Positions 59,461 through 64,000 of a DNA stretch of 64,000 nt are shown piece by piece (the stretch's first letter is position 1; the number at the start of each line of letters is the position of its first letter). This stretch comes from Streptomyces sp. NBC_00572. Its GTDB lineage: Bacteria > Actinomycetota > Actinomycetes > Streptomycetales > Streptomycetaceae. The stretch is taken from contig NZ_JAPENX010000002.1 in assembly GCF_026341815.1 (NCBI RefSeq), positions 682,001 through 746,000 of the forward strand, read 5' to 3'. Under the pieces are notes generated by a model. The model was not told the DNA's origin, made no database searches, and worked only from the letters and a program-made list of their open reading frames with translations. The position numbers were made by a program, and so were the translations under genes.

Positions 59461-60789
59461 CTAGTAGCCGTACCGGCTCTTCAGGTGGCGCCAGAAGTCC
59501 CGCAGCATCCAGGTGTCGAAGGGGGTGACCTCGGTGGCGCTCCCGGCGTTCATGACGAAGTTCGAGACGCCCGTCGGGGTCCAGTCGTAGAAGTCGTCCA
59601 GGCCGAAGGTGTGACCCACCTCGTGCAGGTAGACATGGATGTTCTCCTGGCCGAGGGCGTTGACGAAGTACTCCTGCCCGACCCGCTGGCCCCAGTCCCC
59701 GCCGGCCCCGCCCTGGAAGCCCTTGGTGAGCCAGAGCGACTGGTCGTAGTGGGCCGGCTCGCCGCCCGGGCACTGGGAGTAGTCGCCGTTCTGGTGGAAG
59801 AAGCGTCCGCAGGGCGGTGCGCACTGCGGGGCGCCCTCGCTGTCGAGGTTCCCCGTGTAGATGTCCACGGAGTCGTCGCTCCACTGGAGGGTGGAGCGGT
59901 TCTTGACCGCCCAGCCGACGACGTCGACCTGGACGGTGGCGTACGGCCAGCGGTCGAAGCCCACGAGGCCGCCCGTCCATTTGGCGTACTGCTCCTTCAG
60001 GGCGGCGTGGATCCGGTCACGCGTCGCGGCGGTCACGGGGGTGTCGGAGTCCCACCGTACGCAGTAGTTGACCTTGCCCTTGTTGGCGATGACCTGGTCC
60101 CAGCCGTAGTTCTTGAAGCCGTACAGGTCGGGATAGGTCGACTCGACGTGGTTCCAGACCTCGTTCAGCGGGCGTACGAGCTCGGCAGGCGGGTTCCAGG
60201 TGGTGGTGGGCGGCGCCGTGGTCGGGGGAGTCGTCGGCGTGGCCGTGGCGGTCGGCGTGGCCGTCGCGGTGGGGGTGGGTGTCGCGGTGGGCGTGGCCGT
60301 CGCGGTAGGGGTGGGTGTCGGTGTGGGGTTCGGGCCGCCGGTGTCCGTCGCGCAGCTCTCCCCGTTCACCTTGAACGCCGTGGGGGCGGGGTTGGCCCCA
60401 CCGGACGAGGAGGCCAGGAAGCCCGCGCTCACGAAGGCTCCGGGGGCTACCTCGCCGTTCCAGCCGGCGTTCGTGACGGTCACCGTCGCGCCGGACTGCT
60501 TCCAGGTGCCGCTCCAGCCCTGGGTGACTTTCTGACCACCGGCGAAGTCGAACGTGAGGGTCCAACTCCCCCACGCCGTGCTCTTGTTGTTGGTGACGGA
60601 CACGGCGCCCTGGAAACCGTCGCTCCACTGCCCGGTCACGGCGTACGACACCGAGCAGGGGGCGGCCGCCCCGCTCGCCACCATCGGAACCGCGGCAAGC
60701 GTGCCCGCCGCCAGGACACCGGCGAGCACGGACGGAAGCGGTCGGAACCGCCGGGGTCGGCGGTGAAGGCCATGGGATCTCGAATTCAT
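59461..60789 (-). CDS. Secreted metalloprotease with N-terminal CBM2 cellulose-binding domain
   Basis: A 442-residue exported protein. The signal peptide (PLPSVLAGVLAAGTLAAVPMVASGAAA) ends near residue 42. A CBM2-type domain (CSVSYAVTGQWSDGFQGAVSVTN, WTLTFDFAGGQKVTQGWSGTWKQ) runs to about 145, then a TP/TA repeat linker to about 200. The C-terminal part has the zinc motif HEVGHTFGLDDFYD (HExxHxxGxxD) with VMNAGSATEVTPFD as the Met-turn region. The fold is metzincin-like. It may cut proteins attached to cellulose or chitin. ATG at 60789 has AGGAG seven bases before it. Confidence 0.87.
   Translation of the reverse strand: MNSRSHGLHRRPRRFRPLPSVLAGVLAAGTLAAVPMVASGAAAPCSVSYAVTGQWSDGFQGAVSVTNNKSTAWGSWTLTFDFAGGQKVTQGWSGTWKQSGATVTVTNAGWNGEVAPGAFVSAGFLASSSGGANPAPTAFKVNGESCATDTGGPNPTPTPTPTATATPTATPTPTATATPTATATPTTPPTTAPPTTTWNPPAELVRPLNEVWNHVESTYPDLYGFKNYGWDQVIANKGKVNYCVRWDSDTPVTAATRDRIHAALKEQYAKWTGGLVGFDRWPYATVQVDVVGWAVKNRSTLQWSDDSVDIYTGNLDSEGAPQCAPPCGRFFHQNGDYSQCPGGEPAHYDQSLWLTKGFQGGAGGDWGQRVGQEYFVNALGQENIHVYLHEVGHTFGLDDFYDWTPTGVSNFVMNAGSATEVTPFDTWMLRDFWRHLKSRYGY
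60254..60319. repeat. 36-bp tandem repeat encoding the Thr-Pro linker
   Basis: Two 30-base copies (60254-60283 and 60290-60319) differing at one base, within the linker of the CBM2-metalloprotease. They encode TP/TA runs and arise from codon-repeat expansion in a flexible linker. Confidence 0.8.
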
Positions 60790-60852
60790 GGACGACTCCT
60801 GGTCGGTTGACATCCCCCCGTAGTCGCCGCCCACCACCGGCAGGTTGCCGCC

Positions 60853-62196
60853 TCAGCGATCCAGTTCCTTGTGGGCGGTCTCCGGCAGCCGGAGGTACAC
60901 CGCCGAGGAGACGAGGCACAGGACGGCCACGTACCAGGGGAAGAGACCGGGGAGGTCGAGCTCCTTGAAGAGCGTGCCGACGTACGGTGCCGTGCCGCCG
61001 AAGAGCGCCACCGTCAGCGAGTACGGGAAGCCGATCCCGGCCGCCCGCACGCGCGCGGGGAACAGCTCGGCGTTCACCGCGGCCGAGATCGAGGTGAAGC
61101 CGGTCAGCAGCACCATGCCCGCGCACTGCACGAGCAGGAGGGAGAGGAACGAGCCGTCGAGCGCCCGCAACAGGGGCACGCCGAGGACCGCGAAGCCGAT
61201 GCCGAAGAAGAGCAGGGACGGTTTGCGGCCGAACCGGTCCGAGAGCAGCCCGCCGACCGGCTGCAGCAGCGCGAAGAACGCCAGGGAGAGGGTCCCGGCG
61301 AGCAGCGCGTCCGCCTTGTCGATGCCGGTGTTCAGTTCCGCGTACGTGGGCAGGTAGGAGGTCCACGTGTAGTACGCGAGGGTGCCGCCGGCCGTGATGC
61401 CGCAGATCAGCAGCGAGGCGCGGGGGTGGTGGCGCAGTGCGTCGAAGAGCCGCGGCCGGGGGGCTTCCCGCTGTGCGACGCTCCGGGTCTCCTCCGCGCC
61501 GCGGCGGATCCAGAAGCCGGCGACGCTGAACACGGCGCCGAGCAGGAAGGGGATCCGCCAGCCCCAGCCGTTCATCCCGTCCTCACCCAGCCGACTGACG
61601 AGCAGGGCGGCGATGCCGGAGGCGGCGAGCTGTCCGGCGGAGGTGGAGACGTACTGGAAGGAGGAGAACAGGCCGCGTCGGCCTGGTCCGGCCGACTCGA
61701 CGAGGAAGGTGGTCGAGGCCGCGAACTCCCCGCCTACCGAGAGGCCTTGGAGGAGTCGGGCGACCACGAGCACGACGGGGGCGAGGATGCCGGCGGCGGC
61801 GTACGTCGGGGTCAGACCGACCAGCAGGCTGCTGCCGCCCATGAGGAGGATCGTGACGGTGAGGGCGGTCCGGCGTCCGCGACGGTCCGCGAGCGCGCCC
61901 ATGAGGAGTCCGCCGACCGGGCGCATGAAGAAGCCGACGGCGAAGACGGCGAAGGTCGAGAGGAGCGGGACCAGGGAGTTCCCGGAGCTCTTGGGGAAGA
62001 TCTGGTTCGCGAGGTAGGCGGCCAGGAAGGTGTACGCGTACCAGTCGTACCACTCCACCGCGTTGCCGACGGAGGCCGCGAGGAGCTGCCGTAACGGCCG
62101 CCGGGACGGGAGCGGTGGCGGGACGGCGGGGTCGGGGGTGCCGCCCGGGGTGCCGTCGGGGGTGGTGTCGAGGTGCGCGGAAGGCGTGTCTGTCAT
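60853..62196 (-). CDS. MFS transporter of the metabolite:H+ symporter type, with a TTA codon
   Basis: A 447-residue transporter with 12 membrane segments. It has the MHS-family features VGNAVEWYDWYAYTFLAAYLANQIFPKSSGN, GRRTALTVTILLMGGSSLLVGLTPTY, and the mid-loop GEFAASTTFLVESAGPGRRG. Relatives carry alpha-ketoglutarate, citrate, proline or shikimate. Leu35 is encoded by TTA (62094-62092 on the minus strand), a codon that needs the bldA tRNA, so translation is probably tied to development. ATG at 62196 is chosen by AGGG seven bases upstream. Confidence 0.92.
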   Translation of the reverse strand: MTDTPSAHLDTTPDGTPGGTPDPAVPPPLPSRRPLRQLLAASVGNAVEWYDWYAYTFLAAYLANQIFPKSSGNSLVPLLSTFAVFAVGFFMRPVGGLLMGALADRRGRRTALTVTILLMGGSSLLVGLTPTYAAAGILAPVVLVVARLLQGLSVGGEFAASTTFLVESAGPGRRGLFSSFQYVSTSAGQLAASGIAALLVSRLGEDGMNGWGWRIPFLLGAVFSVAGFWIRRGAEETRSVAQREAPRPRLFDALRHHPRASLLICGITAGGTLAYYTWTSYLPTYAELNTGIDKADALLAGTLSLAFFALLQPVGGLLSDRFGRKPSLLFFGIGFAVLGVPLLRALDGSFLSLLLVQCAGMVLLTGFTSISAAVNAELFPARVRAAGIGFPYSLTVALFGGTAPYVGTLFKELDLPGLFPWYVAVLCLVSSAVYLRLPETAHKELDR

Positions 62197-62236
62197 GATC
62201 ACGCCCTGCCCCGACTCGCCCCTCCCTACGCTTCGG

Positions 62237-62347
62237 TCACTTCGGGCACTTCAGGTACTCCAGGCCCTTCGACCGGATCAGCTCCTTCAGCCTCTCCAGC
62301 CCCATCAGCCCCTTCAGCCTCTCCAGCCCTTTCAGTCGACCGGCCAC
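62237..62347 (-). CDS. Possible 36-residue Leu/Lys-rich peptide overlapping the GCL 3' end
   Basis: A short frame from GTG 62347 reading MAGRLKGLERLKGLMGLERL and then KELIRSKGLEYLKCPK. LKGLERLKGL and LMGLERLKEL are repeats of one amphipathic unit, mirrored by the 19-bp DNA repeat beneath. It starts inside the last codons of the glutamate-cysteine ligase-like gene in another frame. Codon third positions are nearly all G/C, but there is no clear ribosome site. It may be real, or only a local DNA duplication. Confidence 0.25.
   Translation of the reverse strand: MAGRLKGLERLKGLMGLERLKELIRSKGLEYLKCPK
62284..62329. repeat. 19-bp direct repeat downstream of the GCL-like gene
   Basis: CCTTCAGCCTCTCCAGCCC occurs at 62284-62302 and 62311-62329 (period 27), with degenerate copies further left (near 62238 and 62256). 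It lies between the GCL-like and MFS genes. Confidence 0.8.
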
Positions 62348-63813
62348 GTGTGTGCCGGAGCGTTCAGATGCATGTACTCGATGTACTGCTGGGTCATCCG
62401 CCGCAGCGCCTGGTGCCGGTCCGCGTGGTCGATGTCGTGGATGTGGTGGAACATCTCGGCCTGCCACACCGCACCGTTGCGGCCGCTGACGCACCGCTGC
62501 TCGATCACGCCGAGGAGCGGCTCCCGCGACGACGCCTCCAGGCCCATCCGTTCGAGCCCGCGGTCCGCGAGCGGCAGCAGGCGCCGCAGGACCAGCTCGG
62601 TCACCGGGACCTCGCCCATCCCGGGCCAGTACACCTGGGCGTCGATGCCGTGGCGCGCGGCGGCGTGCAGGTTGTCCTCCGCGGCCGAGAAGGACATCCG
62701 TGACCAGACGGGCCGGTCCTCTTCGACCAGGGCCCGGATCAGCCCGTAGTAGAGGGCGCCGTTGGCCAGCGTGTCGGCGACCGTGGGCCCCGCGGGCAGC
62801 ACCCGGTTCTCCACGCGGAGGTGCGGAACGCCGTCGACCACGGCGTAGACGGGACGGTTCCAGCGGTAGACGGTCCCGTTGTGCAGGGTGAGTTCGGACA
62901 GTTCGGGGATCCCGCCCCCGTCGAGCGTCTCCTCGGGGTCCTCGTCGTCGCAGAGGGGCAGCAGCGCGGGGAAGTACCGGGCGTTCTCCTCGAAGAGGTC
63001 GAAGACGGAGGTGATCCACCGCTCGCCGAACCACACCCGCGGCCGCACTCCCTGCACCTTGAGCTCGTCGGGCCGGGTGTCGGTGGCCTGCTCGAAGAGC
63101 GGGATGCGCGTCTCGCGCCACAGTTCCTTGGAGAAGAGGAACGGGGAGTTCGCCGCCAGGGCGACCTGCACCCCCGCCACCGCCTGCGCGGCGTTCCAGT
63201 ACTCCGCGAACTCGTCCGGGGAGACCTGGAGGTGGAACTGCGTGCTGGTGCACGCCGCCTCCGGCGTGATCGTCTCCGCATGGGTCCGCAGCCTCTCCAC
63301 CCCGTCCACCGAGATCAGCAGGTCCTCGCCCCGCGCGGCGAAGATCTGCTCGTTCAGGAGGTGGTAGCGGGGGTTCTCGGACAGTGAATCCGGGCCCGCG
63401 TCCTTCAGCTCAAGGGTCGGCAGGATGCCGACCATGACCAGATGCGCGCCGATCGTCGCGGCCTTCTCCTCCGCGTGGTTGAGCGCGGCACGGATCTCCT
63501 GCTCCCAGGAGTCGGGGCCACCTCCCGCGCTGAGCCGCCGCGGCTCGATGTTGATCTCCAGATTGAAGCGGCCCAGCTCGGTCGCCCAGGAGGGATCGGC
63601 GATCGCCTCCAGGACTTGCGTGCTGCGCATGGCCGGTTCGGCGGCGGCGTCCACGAGGTTCAGTTCGATCTCGATGCCGACCTGGGGCCGCTCGAAGTCG
63701 AAGCGCGACTCCCGCAGCATCCGCGCGAACACGTCGAGGCACGTGTGCACCTTGTTCCGGAACCGGCGACGGTCCTCACGGGTGAACTCCAGCGCCGGAA
63801 CGTCACGTCCCAT
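62332..63813 (-). CDS. Glutamate-cysteine ligase family (GCS2-like) enzyme
   Basis: A 493-residue carboxylate-amine ligase-like protein. Active-site stretches include VGIEIELNLVDAAAEP, LGRFNLEINIEPRRLS, CTSTQFHLQVSPDEFAEYWNAAQAV and VENRVLPAGPTVADTLANGALYYGL. Enzymes of this group join glutamate to an amine or cysteine using ATP. The role could be gamma-glutamyl peptide formation rather than the mycothiol or ergothioneine pathway, since no partner genes adjoin. ATG at 63813 follows GGGAGGGACC. Confidence 0.85.
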   Translation of the reverse strand: MGRDVPALEFTREDRRRFRNKVHTCLDVFARMLRESRFDFERPQVGIEIELNLVDAAAEPAMRSTQVLEAIADPSWATELGRFNLEINIEPRRLSAGGGPDSWEQEIRAALNHAEEKAATIGAHLVMVGILPTLELKDAGPDSLSENPRYHLLNEQIFAARGEDLLISVDGVERLRTHAETITPEAACTSTQFHLQVSPDEFAEYWNAAQAVAGVQVALAANSPFLFSKELWRETRIPLFEQATDTRPDELKVQGVRPRVWFGERWITSVFDLFEENARYFPALLPLCDDEDPEETLDGGGIPELSELTLHNGTVYRWNRPVYAVVDGVPHLRVENRVLPAGPTVADTLANGALYYGLIRALVEEDRPVWSRMSFSAAEDNLHAAARHGIDAQVYWPGMGEVPVTELVLRRLLPLADRGLERMGLEASSREPLLGVIEQRCVSGRNGAVWQAEMFHHIHDIDHADRHQALRRMTQQYIEYMHLNAPAHTWPVD

Positions 63814-64000
63814 CGGTCCCTCCCGAGTCTCGTCGGCACGGACCCCCACCATCCAGCGTCCCACTCCCGGGGCGGCCCAACCACCGAAGCGGACCGGATC
63901 CCCTCACGCGGAGGTCCGCGGTGAGGGCCCCGATATCCCCTCGATGCCTGTCAGTGCTCGGGCGTAGGCTTCGCTTCACTTGACTTCGCCACGCCCCGGG

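Noticed and set aside
60236..60330. CRISPR-like short repeats.
   Set aside because: They are in frame and encode the Thr-Pro linker of the CBM2-metalloprotease; spacers are absent.

Overview
The window is high-GC actinobacterial chromosome, almost certainly Streptomyces. Nearly all codons end in G or C, GTG and TTG starts are common, and the gene content is typical: a SARP/AfsR regulator, a SigB-type partner-switching cluster, VanW, a CspA/DEAD pair, DUF817, DUF2278 and DUF6328 proteins, a streptogrisin-like protease and a TTA codon in one transporter gene. I see no insertion sequence, phage, CRISPR array, integration site or complete antibiotic cluster. It looks like native chromosome, probably outside the most conserved core, rather than an island.

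Layout. 1-5.4 kb: a minus-strand operon of a very long membrane protein (ten membrane segments, sensory region, PAS, GGDEF, EAL) fused in frame to a PLP-dependent alpha-oxoamine synthase, followed with zero spacing by a SAM methyltransferase. This is the most unusual object here: a c-di-GMP enzyme joined to what could be a small-molecule synthase. 5.7-8.3 kb: LacI and IclR regulators, a quinol-monooxygenase-like protein and a small membrane protein. 8.5-12.2 kb: VanW-type cell-wall protein, serine hydrolase, secreted AMIN-like protein. 12.4-17 kb: AfsR-like SARP divergent from a long-form GAPDH with a strong terminator. 17.1-20.6 kb: DUF817 protein, cold-shock protein with a structured leader, DEAD-box helicase, MazG-like protein. 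20.6-27.4 kb: a MacAB-like exporter operon with lipoprotein, divergent from a response regulator, histidine kinase and GerMN lipoprotein operon, then a winged-helix regulator and a coupled 42-residue membrane peptide. 27.9-32.2 kb: a SigB/F-type sigma factor with two anti-sigma kinases and two STAS antagonists, one of which lacks the phosphorylatable serine, then two small stress-type proteins.

32.2-36.4 kb: an amidase divergent from a rifampin monooxygenase (rox). Between them lies a long G/C palindrome that fits the rifamycin-associated element and overlaps candidate promoters on both strands. A phosphopantetheinyl transferase follows. 36.5-40.3 kb: a HEAT-repeat protein and MerR-HEAT regulator behind a MerR-type dyad, then an erythromycin-esterase-family gene divergent from a double-HTH TioE-type regulator. 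40.3-46.2 kb: a HAD phosphatase plus ABC importer operon, with a divergent PhnF-like GntR regulator, suggesting uptake of a phosphonate or phosphate ester. A tRNA-Leu(GAG) follows. 46.5-54.7 kb: DUF2278, a tiny hydrophobic protein, SulP transporter, acyl-CoA dehydrogenase with its PadR regulator and operator, ZapE and GH15 glucoamylase. 54.9-64 kb: serine hydrolase, secreted S1 protease, hotdog thioesterase, LysE exporter and its Lrp regulator with a perfect palindrome at the start codon, secreted CBM2-metalloprotease, a TTA-containing MFS transporter and a glutamate-cysteine ligase-like enzyme.

All functions come from reading the sequence and from knowledge of families; nothing was searched. 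The operators and promoters are pattern calls.
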